Shown: positions 43,285-51,086 of the stretch, piece after piece
How the letters are laid out: every line of letters begins with the position of its first letter
Position numbering within the stretch: the first letter of the stretch is position 1
NCBI GenBank assembly: GCA_963757815.1
Contig: CAVWSN010000037.1
Span: 124,001 to 188,000, forward strand
Reading direction: 5' to 3'
DNA: 64,000 bases
Origin: JACVRW01 sp963757815
GTDB lineage: Bacteria; Actinomycetota; Thermoleophilia; Solirubrobacterales; Thermoleophilaceae
Notes under the pieces: generated by a model
Databases searched by the model: none
The model's input: only the letters and a program-made list of their open reading frames with translations
Told to the model about the DNA's origin: nothing
Made by a program: the position numbers and the translations under genes

Positions 43285-44302
43285 GCAGCAGAAGCAGAAG
43301 ATCGTGCAATACCTGAACGAGGCCCACGGCGCGGAGCTGGCGTTGGTGCGCCAGCTGCAGGCGCAGATCGCGATGACCCCTCGGGGCAGCTACCGCGATG
43401 GGCTGGAGACCCATTTGCAGGAGACACGCCGGCACGCCGACCGTCTCGAGGACCGCCTGGGCGAGCTGGGGCATGGCTCGAACCCGCTCCAGGTCGGGCT
43501 CGGCGCCGTCCACTCAGTTGTCGGGCAGGCCTTGGCGCTGACCAAGACCCCACTCGATCTGGTTCGGGGGAGTGGTGGCGAGGAGAAGGTGCTCAAGAAC
43601 GCCAAGGACTCGTGCGCGGCTGAGGCACTGGAGATCGCCACCTACACCGCGCTGTCGCGGCTCGCACGCGTTGCCGGCGACGGCAAGACCGAGCGGCTGG
43701 CCAAGTCGGTGCTGGCCGACGAACAGCGTATGCTCGACAGGGTGTTGAAAGAGCTGCCGCGCCTGACCGACGCGGTGGCCCGAGCGGAGTTTGACGGCGA
43801 CGGCAGCTACGACGTGACCGAGACGGGCGCCGCGGACACCGCCCGTAAGGTCGGCGGGACCGCCAAGCGCAGGGCCCGCCAGGGCGCCGGACAGGCGAAG
43901 CGGACGGCGCGCCAGGCGCGCAAGGTGCCGGGCGTGGCGCGCGCCGAGGGCACCGTCAAGGGGGCCATGGCCTCCGAGTCGGACCTGGCCATCCCGAACT
44001 ACGACGCGCTCAGCGCGGACGAGGTTCAGGACCGGCTCGCCGAGCTTTCGCAGATCGACCTGGCCAAGGTCGATGCTTACGAGCGCAACAACCAGAATCG
44101 CTCCACGGTCAGGAGCAGGATCGACGCCCTCCGGGGAGACGAGCCGTGGCCCGGCTATGACGAGCTGGGCGTGGACGAGGTCCGTGCCGTGCTCTCGGAG
44201 GGCGACGAGCAGCGAGTCAAGGACGTGCGCGCCTACGAGCGCAAGCACAAGGCCCGCGCCGGAGTCATTCAGGCGACCGACAGCGAGCTAAGCAACGCCT
44301 GA
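43277..44302 (+). CDS. DUF892 ferritin-like protein with C-terminal helical domain
   Basis: 341 aa from GTG 43277. The N-terminal ~170 residues (IVQYLNEAHGAELALVRQLQ, GLETHLQETRRHADRLEDRL, AEALEIATYTALSRLARVAG, LADEQRMLDRVLKELPRLTD) form a YciE/DUF892-type four-helix bundle with Glu/His positions of ferritin-like proteins. A basic linker (KRRARQGAGQAKRTARQARK) follows, then two copies of an IPNYDALSADEVQDRLAEL / WPGYDELGVDEVRAVLSEG unit. Probably a general-stress protein under the SigF-type promoter, ended by a clear terminator. Confidence 0.82.
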   Translation: MSKQQKQKIVQYLNEAHGAELALVRQLQAQIAMTPRGSYRDGLETHLQETRRHADRLEDRLGELGHGSNPLQVGLGAVHSVVGQALALTKTPLDLVRGSGGEEKVLKNAKDSCAAEALEIATYTALSRLARVAGDGKTERLAKSVLADEQRMLDRVLKELPRLTDAVARAEFDGDGSYDVTETGAADTARKVGGTAKRRARQGAGQAKRTARQARKVPGVARAEGTVKGAMASESDLAIPNYDALSADEVQDRLAELSQIDLAKVDAYERNNQNRSTVRSRIDALRGDEPWPGYDELGVDEVRAVLSEGDEQRVKDVRAYERKHKARAGVIQATDSELSNA

Positions 44303-44326
44303 GGATCCATTCGAGCCAAGGGAAAA

Positions 44327-44351
44327 GGGGGCCGCGAGCGGCCCCCTTCTT
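44327..44351 (+). terminator. Rho-independent terminator
   Basis: GGGGGCCG, short loop, CGGCCCCC, then TTCTT. 25 bp after the DUF892 gene. Confidence 0.85.
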
Positions 44352-44455
44352 CCCGACGAGCTGCGAAAGGCGCGCCGGCGTCGGCCGCATAGTGCTAGCC
44401 GCTCGGTCGGTGTGTCGCGCCCTGCGCATCCCGATGGCCACCCGCCCCGCCCAGG

Positions 44456-44480
44456 GTGTGCGTGGTACAGAGGTGGGTAT
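44456..44480 (+). promoter_or_regulatory. SigF-type promoter of small membrane gene
   Basis: GTGT (one mismatch to GTTT), 15-bp spacer, GGGTAT (44475-44480). 43 bp before the ATG at 44523. Confidence 0.55.
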
Positions 44481-44522
44481 GGCGGGTCCAGGCGAGGACA
44501 GCGAGAAAGAGAGGCAACCGAC

Positions 44523-44729
44523 ATGGCCACGGCGACAAGGTTGGGGCAGGCGGGCCTACAGGGCTGGCGCGAGAAGGTGGCGGACGGGATAGCGGAGCCG
44601 GTGGCACGGCGCGCACCGGTGGACTCGGAGCAGGTGCGTGCGCTCCTCGGGGCTGTCTTCTTTGTGCTCTCGGTGCTGTACATCGTCAAGACAATCGCGG
44701 CCGCGACCCGCGAGACGCGGCAGCGCTGA
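44523..44729 (+). CDS. Small single-helix membrane protein (68 aa)
   Basis: MATATRLGQAGLQGWREKVA, DGIAEPVARRAPVDSEQVRA, LLGAVFFVLSVLYIVKTIAA. An N-terminal soluble part is followed by one C-terminal helix. AGAGAGG lies before the ATG and a SigF-type promoter upstream. Function unknown. Confidence 0.65.
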   Translation: MATATRLGQAGLQGWREKVADGIAEPVARRAPVDSEQVRALLGAVFFVLSVLYIVKTIAAATRETRQR

Positions 44730-44820
44730 GCGGGGGTCCGGTCGGGCGGCGGCTTCTTCGGCTGCGGTCTGGCGCGGGGGCGGGGGAGGGATGGGTCGGG
44801 AGAGGGTGAGAGTGGAACGG

Positions 44821-45056
44821 GCTGCCGCTCTTCGCGGCTGGCCGAGCAGGCCGCGGCGCTGGCGAGTCGTGACCCGGACGTGGTGGCGCTTCAGGAGGTC
44901 ACCGCTGCGACGCTTCCGCTCTGGCGGGCCGGGCTGGAGCGGATCGGGCTTCCCGACGTCCGCGGATCGCTGGATGTCGCCGACCCCTCCCGCGGCCGCG
45001 CCGTCGCCGCGTCGCACCGGCGTATCGAGACCCCTCGACCGCCCGCATCGCTCTGA
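44821..45056 (+). pseudogene. Endonuclease/exonuclease/phosphatase (EEP) N-terminal fragment
   Basis: The frame SRLAEQAAALASRDPDVVAL, QEVTAATLPLWRAGLERIGL, PDVRGSLDVADPSRGRAVAA keeps the EEP motif PDVVALQEV where Glu binds the metal. The N-terminal strand, the catalytic His/Asp blocks and the C-terminus are absent. A remnant, 108 bp before an ISL3 element. Confidence 0.65.
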
Positions 45057-45163
45057 TCTCGGCCCACTCCTGCACGCAAAGCACCCTCCGCCTCCCGGTC
45101 CCGATCGCTGATCGAGCCAGGCTCCGCACCCTCCGGACGCTCCCGCCGCCGCCCCGGAGGGGT

Positions 45164-45171
45164 CAGTTTTC
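45164..45171. repeat. Target-site duplication, left (CAGTTTTC)
   Basis: Exact 8-bp copy of 46546-46553, touching the left inverted repeat of the ISL3 element. Confidence 0.88.
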
Positions 45172-46545
45172 GGTTCTTGTCGATCGGGCGGGGTTGGCGC
45201 CGGTGGTCCCGTTCAGGCGCATGCTAGGAGCACGCGCTCGCGGAAGCGTTCGAAGCTGGGTAGTCCGTAGGCGCGGCGCTTGATCACCTTGACCTTGTTG
45301 ATCACCCCTTCGGCGTAGCCGTTGGTGGTCGGCTCGTCGAAGTAGGCGAGCAGCTCGGAGCGCCAGAGCCGGACGCCGTCGGCGAAGGCGCTGAAGGCGG
45401 GGAGCTGCGCGCGCTCGACGGCGCCGAGGAAGCGCTCGAGGCGGCGCTCGGCCTCGTCACGGTCGGGGGCGCGGTAGATCGCCCGGAACGCTTCCTTGAG
45501 TCCCCACGCCTCGGCGATCAGCGGCTCGCGCTCGAACAGCGCGATCAGCCGCCGCCGCTCGCGTTCGGTCAGCCGCTCGCTCGCCTTGAGCAGCCGGTGG
45601 CGGACACGGTAGAGGTCCCGGCGCCAGCTGGCGCCCTTGCCCGAGCGGCGCGTCCCCTTCGGCCGCCGGCGGGCGTGCTCGCGCTGGCGCTCGCGCCGGA
45701 CCGAGTCGAGCGCGGTGTTGGCGCCGCGCACGAGGTGGAAGTGGTCGACCACGATCCGCGCCCACGGCAGCTCGTTGCGGATCGCCTGGCGGTAGGCCTC
45801 GTAGGGATCGATCGAGACCACTTCGATCGCCCGCCGGTGTTCGTCGGGCAGCGAGCGCAGGTAGCGCTCGACCCTGCGGCGGCTGCGGCCGTCGAGCAGC
45901 TCGACCACACGCCGGCGGTCGAGGTCGGAGACGACCGTCGCGAGTCGCGGCCGCGGCGGTGCTGCGCCTCATCGAGCGACAGCCGCCGCACCGGCCGCGC
46001 CTCGCGGCACGTGGCGAGCTCGTCTCCCGCACCGGCGGCGAAGGCCCGCGCCACCTGGTAGCGGGTCGTGCTCCTCGTCGCGGGCCACCTCGGCGTGAGC
46101 GGCGCCGCCGCGCACCCGCTCGAACAGGCGCCGCCGGAAGCGCCGCGTGACGCGCTGGCGCGCCGGCAGCTCGGGATGCGGACTCCGTGAACGTCCGCCC
46201 GCACGCGGCGCAGCGGTAGCGGCGCTTGCGCCACACGAGATCGGTCACGCGCCCGGCGATCGGCAGGTCGCGAACCCGCACCCTGGGGCGGTCCTTGACG
46301 CTCGAGCGACGCGCGCCGCAGCGCGTGCAGCAGCCCGCCCGCGCGGCCAGCTCGACCTCGAGGTCGAGCCGGCCGCCCACCTCGACAACGCGCGTAACCT
46401 CGAACCCTTCCAGCCCGACGAGACGGGTAAGGTCGTCCTGCATCCGCTGTTCCTCCTGGCTCCGCGATCTATGACCACGCAGAGCCTCAAAGGGACAGCG
46501 GATGTCTCTTGCTAGCCCCTCAACCCCAGCCGTTCAGCAAGAACC
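45172..46545 (-). mobile_element. ISL3-family insertion sequence with intact ends
   Basis: 1374 bp. Terminal inverted repeats of 24 bp (45172-45195 and 46522-46545) match at 19 positions and both begin GGTTCTTG; mismatches are at positions 9, 10, 13, 17 and 18. They are flanked by identical 8-bp CAGTTTTC, the duplication size known for ISL3. The single transposase reading frame occupies most of the element. Confidence 0.92.
45213..46443 (-). pseudogene. ISL3-family transposase, frameshifted
   Basis: The N-terminal frame (LTRLVGLEGFEVTRVVEVGG) has the zinc-finger CTRCGARRSS-V and RYRCAACGRTF typical of ISL3. Two or more shifts (near 46180 and 45950) follow before the DDE part: VVSIDPYEAYRQAIRN, ARIVVDHFHLVRGANTALDS, AFRAIYRAPDRDEAERRLER, ELLAYFDEPTTNGYAEGVIN-KVKVIKRRAYG. 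The Asp of VDHFH and the Glu of AEGVIN are catalytic. With ends and target duplication intact, the shifts may be sequence errors. Confidence 0.88.
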
Positions 46546-46553
46546 CAGTTTTC
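46546..46553. repeat. Target-site duplication, right (CAGTTTTC)
   Basis: Exact copy of 45164-45171, touching the right inverted repeat. Confidence 0.88.
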
Positions 46554-46753
46554 GACCGGCGAGAGGGGGTCAGTATTCAGACGGCGCCGACACCCGAGCT
46601 CGCCGCTCCGCGAGGACTCCTATCGGAAAGATGCTCAACGCCGTCCCACGCTCAACCAACGGCGAAAGCACATCGAGCGCAAGCCCGCCGAGCGGATCTA
46701 GATCGCGTGCTTCGAGCCTAACCAAATGGCGAGCTACTCGAGATGAGCTTCGC

Positions 46754-46921
46754 TCAGTACCACTTGCCCCGTGCGAAACCGCCGAAGGCGATCAGTCCGA
46801 CCAAGACGATGACCAGCCCGATCCAAAAGCTCCACACGAACATCAGGACGATCCCGACGATCACGATGATGCCGCCGAGCGATATGCCTGCGATTCCACG
46901 CCGATCATCCGATCCAGCCAC
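46754..46921 (-). CDS. Small two-helix membrane protein, copy 2 (55 aa)
   Basis: Same protein as 39703-39870 (VAGSDDRRGIAGISLGGIIV, IVLMFVWSFWIGLVIVL, VGLIAFGGFARGKWY). The single base difference inside (ATGCCG/ATGCCT region) is silent. The promoter is kept with a 14-bp spacer (GTTG, GGGTAG). Confidence 0.8.
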   Translation of the reverse strand: MAGSDDRRGIAGISLGGIIVIVGIVLMFVWSFWIGLVIVLVGLIAFGGFARGKWY

Positions 46922-46963
46922 GCCTTCCCTCCTCCGCGTCAGCTTCCCTGCCGCACCGTTTCT

Positions 46964-46987
46964 CTACCCCTTGCGCAACTGCGCAAC
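46964..46987 (-). promoter_or_regulatory. SigF-type promoter of small membrane gene, copy 2
   Basis: GTTG (46987-46984), 14-bp spacer, GGGTAG (46969-46964) on the minus strand. Confidence 0.6.
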
Positions 46988-47012
46988 CGTAGTCGTGCAC
47001 ACGAAGCGGCGA

Positions 47013-47348
47013 CTACAGCTGCCGCGATGACCAGAGCAGCGCTGCCAGAATCACAGAGGTCAGACCGACTACGAGGCCGACGATCCAACCGGCGACGTCC
47101 TGTCCGACGAGTAGTGCGCCCAGAAGCACGGCGAGGCCGATGATCCCGCCGGTGGCGATCAGCCGCATCGTCGCGCGCTCGATCTTGGTGCGGCGCCGCT
47201 CTCGGCCGGGCAGCATCCCCCCCTGTCGCTCAAGCCGCTGAGCTTCGCGCTCGCGTTGGCGAGTCTCGCGTGAGGTGAGTTCCAATTCGGGCTCTCTCAA
47301 AGAACGCTCGCCCGATGCGGGATGCTCGCCGGACTGGGGGGACGTCAT
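47013..47348 (-). CDS. Membrane protein with charged N-terminus
   Basis: 111 aa from ATG 47348: MTSPQSGEHPASGERSLREP, then a charged helical stretch (SRETRQREREAQRLERQGGM) and two helices (LIATGGIIGLAVLLGALLVG, WIVGLVVGLTSVILAALLWS). A longer GTG start at 47378 exists, but a SigF-type promoter (GTTG-N14-GGGTAC) covers that start and predicts a transcript beginning at about 47350, so the gene is probably near-leaderless. Confidence 0.7.
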   Translation of the reverse strand: MTSPQSGEHPASGERSLREPELELTSRETRQREREAQRLERQGGMLPGRERRRTKIERATMRLIATGGIIGLAVLLGALLVGQDVAGWIVGLVVGLTSVILAALLWSSRQL

Positions 47349-47357
47349 GCCCGCCGG

Positions 47358-47381
47358 GTACCCAGATTGCGTTGCCACAAC
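47358..47381 (-). promoter_or_regulatory. SigF-type promoter, leaderless layout
   Basis: GTTG (47381-47378), 14-bp spacer, GGGTAC (47363-47358). The -10 ends 10 bp before the ATG at 47348. Confidence 0.6.
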
Positions 47382-47558
47382 CGCCCGTCCTCCCGCGCCG
47401 GCCGCGGGAGGCTAGCGCGAGCTTCCCCCGGTTAACCCCTCCTCGGAGCAACAGCGGGATAGCTGTGGCGTTCGAAGGGCGGTTCGGCAGACCGCCGTAC
47501 AACGCCCTCGTTCTCGCGCGACATTGCTGGCCAGGTGTCCAGTCGGAGGCTCCCCGGT

Positions 47559-47789
47559 CTACTGCGCTTTGGGCACCGGCGTCAGCGTTTCATCGTCTGC
47601 CCGCTCCTGGAAGCTGCGCTCGACCTGTTCCGGCGACGCCGAGGCTGCGCCCCATGGATGCCGAGCGATCCGGACGACCTGGCGAATACCCCCGCACCGA
47701 CAGCGAGTTGCAGAAGACCCAGTCCGGGAGGCCAAGCCCTCGCTGTGAGCGCCGCAGCTGTGACAGATCATGTGCGCGATCGCTGGCAT
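47559..47789 (-). CDS. Small zinc-ribbon protein, copy 2
   Basis: 76 aa, same plan as 39960-40190: MPAIAHMICHSCGAHSEGLA, ATRCRCGGIRQVVRIARHPW, SPEQVERSFQERADDETLTP. The four cysteines are kept. Diverged more than the neighbouring 407-bp duplication, so it comes from an earlier event. Confidence 0.65.
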   Translation of the reverse strand: MPAIAHMICHSCGAHSEGLASRTGSSATRCRCGGIRQVVRIARHPWGAASASPEQVERSFQERADDETLTPVPKAQ

Positions 47790-47869
47790 GGGGGGCGCCG
47801 CCTGTCAGGCATCGGTTTCCCGGTCGGAGGAAGCGCACTCCCGGCTGGCGCCCGAGACCCACGGAATTT

Positions 47870-48047
47870 GCAGCGTTCCCAGGCGGTGAAAGCCCACAGT
47901 GATCCCCAGGCAGGTGGCCGCATAGCTCACGGCCAATACGGCCATCTGAGTGGTGAGCGCGAGCGCCAGCTGAAGGCTAAGGCTCGGGACGCCAGGGGAG
48001 ACGCCCCGAGCCTCGCTGAGCGCCTCAGATGCCGGCCGGGCGCTCAT
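47870..48047 (-). pseudogene. Fatty-acid desaturase N-terminal fragment
   Basis: The frame from MSARPASEALSEARGVSPGV continues LQLALALTTQMAVLAVSYAA, TCLGITVGFHRLGTLQ. Membrane desaturases have GITVGFHRLLTHRS at this place, so the first histidine box is cut in half and the rest is absent. The start overlaps the end of the mechanosensitive-channel gene. Confidence 0.5.
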
Positions 48048-48777
48048 GCCCTGCGGGGACAGATACGTGAGTCTTGTCGGCTCGCTCCGGCACGCGGCGC
48101 CGGCGGCGCTCCTCCTGACCGCGCCGGTACGCGTCCTCAAGCATCCGGGAGGCCACGTCCCGCCCGCCGAGCCCGAAGGCCAGCGCCATCCCGAGCGCGA
48201 CCGCCCCCATGAGCGCGGCGTAGGTGATCGTGACGATGTCGGTGGCGATCTGGAGCTGGTTCAGGATCATGAACACGGCGACCGCCATCACCAGCACCGG
48301 CAGGGCGGTGGATGCGAGCTTGCCCGTGGGCGAGTCGCCGAGCAGCCTGGACACGGCGCCCCCGAGCCACCCCGCCAGCGCACCGGCGATGACGAAGATG
48401 AGAATCGCAGCCACCACATTTGGCAGGTATCCGAATACGTCGGCCAGGAAGTCGTTCAACGCGGTGATCCCGAGCGATGTGATCGCGATCGATAGCGCAC
48501 CCAGCATCACGAACCAGAACACGACCCGCCCGATGAGCGTGGAAGGCGAAACGTCCGGCGTCACCCGGTCGAGGTAGTCGCCGGCGCTCCCGGACGCGAG
48601 CGCGCGGTCGGTGCCCACCTTCTCGAGCGCAAGCGACACCACCTTCTGCAGTGCCTTGGCGACCAGGAACCCGATGAGCAGGATGATCAGGAAGCCCACC
48701 AGCCGCGGCAGGAATCCGATCAGGTCGTCCAGACCGCGCTGCAGGCTTTCCGATACCTCGACTGCTGCTGTGAACAT
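48025..48777 (-). CDS. Mechanosensitive-channel-like membrane protein (conserved TM helix)
   Basis: 250 aa from MFTAAVEVSESLQRGLDDLI (AAGGGAGGG upstream). Four or five helices: GFLPRLVGFLIILLIGFLVA, IGRVVFWFVMLGALSIAITS, VVAAILIFVIAGALAGWLGG, ALMGAVALGMALAFGLGGRD. The last, LAFGLGGRDVA, is the pore-helix-like motif of CmpX/TM_helix proteins, which lack the large MscS beta domain. It probably responds to osmotic or cell-envelope stress. Confidence 0.8.
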   Translation of the reverse strand: MFTAAVEVSESLQRGLDDLIGFLPRLVGFLIILLIGFLVAKALQKVVSLALEKVGTDRALASGSAGDYLDRVTPDVSPSTLIGRVVFWFVMLGALSIAITSLGITALNDFLADVFGYLPNVVAAILIFVIAGALAGWLGGAVSRLLGDSPTGKLASTALPVLVMAVAVFMILNQLQIATDIVTITYAALMGAVALGMALAFGLGGRDVASRMLEDAYRRGQEERRRRRVPERADKTHVSVPAGHERPAGI

Positions 48778-48950
48778 GGCGTTGACCCTCCCTTGTCGAC
48801 CGCCGGCCGAGCGGCGGATTACCCCTGGGACAGGACGACGCTCGCCCGGGTTACACGAGTTGCCGAACGCGCGTAACCCCAGGCGCCCCAAGCCGGTCCC
48901 AATCACTGGTGTGGTGTCGAGATCGGGCACGTGTGGGTAATGGCTCGGCG

Positions 48951-49514
48951 ATGGACGCGGACCGCGAGCTTGTCGACCGAGCGAGGACGGGCGACATCGC
49001 TGCCTTCGAGGCGCTCGTCGAGCGACACCGCGACGTGGTCTACCGGGTGGCAGCGCGCACGGTGGGCGCCGATGAGGCCGAGGACGTGAGCCAGGACGCC
49101 TTCCTCCGGGCCTTTCACAGCCTGCCGGGCTTCCGGGGCGATGCTCCCTTCCGAGCCTGGCTCCTGCGCATCACCCGCAACGCGGCGATCAACCAGCTTG
49201 CGCGCCGGCGCCCCGAGCCGGTCGAGTCCGTGGAACCGCTCATCGACGCCTCGGACGGCGAGGAGGAGCGCACACCCGCCGAGCGTCTCGAGGGGCGCGA
49301 GCGCCGCGACCGGCTCGAGGCCAAGGTCCGTCTGCTCAGCCCGGCGCACCGGGTGGTGCTCGTGCTGCGCGACATCGAAGGGCTGAGCTACGACGAGATC
49401 TCGCAGGTCACCGAGAGCCCCGTAGGAAGCGTGAAGGGCCGACTCCACAGGGCGCGCGACGAGCTCATCGACCTGCTCCGGAGAAACACCTACGACTGGG
49501 GGCTGCCCGAGTGA
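48951..49514 (+). CDS. ECF sigma factor (RpoE-like)
   Basis: 187 aa from ATG 48951. Region 2: DIAAFEALVERHRDVVYRVA, DEAEDVSQDAFLRAFHSLPG, FRAWLLRITRNAAINQLARR. Region 4: LSPAHRVVLVLRDIEGLSYD, EISQVTESPVGSVKGRLHRA, RDELIDLLRR. The following 70-aa membrane protein overlaps its stop (GTGA) and is the likely anti-sigma partner. Confidence 0.92.
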   Translation: MDADRELVDRARTGDIAAFEALVERHRDVVYRVAARTVGADEAEDVSQDAFLRAFHSLPGFRGDAPFRAWLLRITRNAAINQLARRRPEPVESVEPLIDASDGEEERTPAERLEGRERRDRLEAKVRLLSPAHRVVLVLRDIEGLSYDEISQVTESPVGSVKGRLHRARDELIDLLRRNTYDWGLPE

Positions 49515-49723
49515 ACGAGCCGCCCGCCGAGGAGCGCCTCCTCGCACACCTGGAGAGCCTGCGTGAGCATCCGCCCGAGGCCGGCGACCGCCTCGTCCCC
49601 GGCGTGATCCGCACGGCCCGCTGGCAGGCGGCGGCGCGGCCCTACATGTCGGCCATCGGTGGCTTCGCGACCGCCTTCACGACCGGCGCGACCGTACTGA
49701 TGGGCATCAAAGGAGGGACGTGA
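49511..49723 (+). CDS. Small membrane protein, candidate anti-sigma factor
   Basis: 70 aa from GTG 49511: NEPPAEERLLAHLESLREHP, PEAGDRLVPGVIRTARWQAA, YMSAIGGFATAFTTGATVLM. One C-terminal helix with a short cytosolic head, no zinc-binding HxxxCxxC. Position between the ECF sigma gene and a channel gene, overlapping both, suggests control or membrane tethering of the sigma factor. Inference only. Confidence 0.65.
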   Translation: MNEPPAEERLLAHLESLREHPPEAGDRLVPGVIRTARWQAAARPYMSAIGGFATAFTTGATVLMGIKGGT

Positions 49724-50568
49724 CGCTCTTGGCGGACATCCTCGGGCGCGCGGGCGACACGCTCGGCGACTTCCTGCCTCAGCTGGGAGGCGCACTTGCC
49801 CTCCTCGTCATCGGACTGCTCGTCGCCCGGCTCATCGGGGCGCTCGTGCGGCGGGCGCTGACCCGTGCGCGCGTCGACGACCTCGCGCAGCGCTGGCGTA
49901 TCGACGAGACCCTCGGGCGCGCCGGCGTGAGGACGTCGCTCGCAGGCTTGTGCGGGGCCGTCGTACGGATCGTGCTCAGCGTGGTCGTGGTGTTCGCATC
50001 GCTCACGCTGCTCGGCCTGGAGCCGCTTAGCCAGTCGCTCAACGAGGCGGTGCTCTTCCTCCCGAAGCTGATCGTCGCGATGGTGCTGATCCTGGCGGGG
50101 CTCGTGCTCTCCGGGCTCGTGCGGGAGCGGGTGGACAGGCTCACGTTCCAGATGGACTTCCCCATCCCACTGGGGCAGCTCGCCCAGATCGCGACGCTCG
50201 CGATCTTCGCGATCATGGCCGCGGTCCAGGTCGGCGTGTCCGCGGGGGTGCTGATCATCGTCCTCGCGATCCTCCTCGGCGCGGTCGCCGCCACCTTCGC
50301 GATCGCCTTCGGCCTGGGGGGCCGCGAGGTGGCCCGCGCCCTCAACGCCGGCCGCTTCGTGCGCGGGGCATACGACGTAGGACAGACGATCGAGGTCGGC
50401 GACCTACGCGGCCAGATAGTCGCCATCGAACCCGACGCAACGGTGCTGGGGACCGACGGCGGCCACCGGGTCCGCGTGCCAAACCACATGCTGCTCGAGT
50501 CAGTCGTCACCATCGGAGGCGGATCGCCCCAGACGCGCGGCCACTCGGAGGAGACCCCGCCGAGCTAA
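49720..50568 (+). CDS. Mechanosensitive-channel-like membrane protein (CmpX/TM_helix family)
   Basis: 282 aa. The helix set is LGGALALLVIGLLVARLIGA, VVRIVLSVVVVFASLTLLGL, KLIVAMVLILAGLVLSGLVR, VLIIVLAILLGAVAATFAIA with FGLGGREVARALNAGRFVRG. A short MscS-like beta segment follows (IEVGDLRGQIVAIEPDATVL, HRVRVPNHMLLESVVTI). It overlaps the preceding gene by 4 bp. Together with the ECF sigma factor this looks like an osmotic/envelope stress operon. The paralogue at 48025 is divergent from it. Confidence 0.85.
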   Translation: MTLLADILGRAGDTLGDFLPQLGGALALLVIGLLVARLIGALVRRALTRARVDDLAQRWRIDETLGRAGVRTSLAGLCGAVVRIVLSVVVVFASLTLLGLEPLSQSLNEAVLFLPKLIVAMVLILAGLVLSGLVRERVDRLTFQMDFPIPLGQLAQIATLAIFAIMAAVQVGVSAGVLIIVLAILLGAVAATFAIAFGLGGREVARALNAGRFVRGAYDVGQTIEVGDLRGQIVAIEPDATVLGTDGGHRVRVPNHMLLESVVTIGGGSPQTRGHSEETPPS

Positions 50569-51023
50569 CCAACTGGGCAGCCGCGGCGGCCGGCGCCCGC
50601 CTCGCCCATTCTCGGCGGGTCAGCCTTCACCGACCTCCCCCATCCGGACCCGACGGCGGCGTCCGCCTTGCTCGCTCCTCGAGCAGATCAAGACCGCCTC
50701 GACGGGAGCGACAAGCTGACCCGCCAGCTCCGCCGCGACCCGGCGGCAAGAACGGGCCCGGCCCGCCCGGCCGGTAAGCATGCCCGTCCCGGAAACGGAG
50801 CCGCCGACCGGCGGTGGCCGTAGGAGGTAGGTGGGCGTCCAGCCGGGGAACTGACCGGACGCCCACCCTGTGCGGGAGGGCCAACGCGCTTTGTGCCCTC
50901 GTGTACGCCTTGGCGGCATACCCCGGGCCGCCGGTTTCATTCAGCCCTCGCCTCATCGCCCGTAGTTGACCGCCCCGGGTACCCGTTCGGGTGACGGGCG
51001 CCACCTTGCAGAGGCACTTTGCG
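50569..51023. other. Intergenic region upstream of the gas-vesicle operon
   Basis: No gene seen. Open frames on both strands lack family similarity. It leads into the SigF-type promoter at 51025. A GGGTACCCG palindrome near 50981 may be an operator or part of a weaker promoter. Confidence 0.45.
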
Positions 51024-51024
51024 T

Positions 51025-51049
51025 GTTTCCGCCCGCTTGCAGCGGGTAG
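51025..51049 (+). promoter_or_regulatory. SigF-type promoter of the gas-vesicle operon
   Basis: GTTT (51025-51028), 15-bp spacer, GGGTAG (51044-51049). Expected start ~51056; first ATG at 51087 behind AAGGAGAG. Confidence 0.75.
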
Positions 51050-51086
51050 CCGATTGGGAGCCGAGCAAACGCAAGGAGAGATAGCG

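Larger units (their letters stand above)
46593..46999. repeat. Duplicated ~407-bp segment, copy 2
   Basis: Collinear with 39542-39949. It begins 40 bp beyond the ISL3 target duplication. Confidence 0.9.

Noticed and set aside
42503..43513. 336-residue minus-strand protein
   Set aside because: Only the last ~100 residues are a TetR fragment; the rest is antisense to the DUF892 gene and its leader.
50975..50990. GGGTACCC as the main gvp promoter
   Set aside because: No -35 at proper distance, whereas GTTT-N15-GGGTAG at 51025 fits fully.
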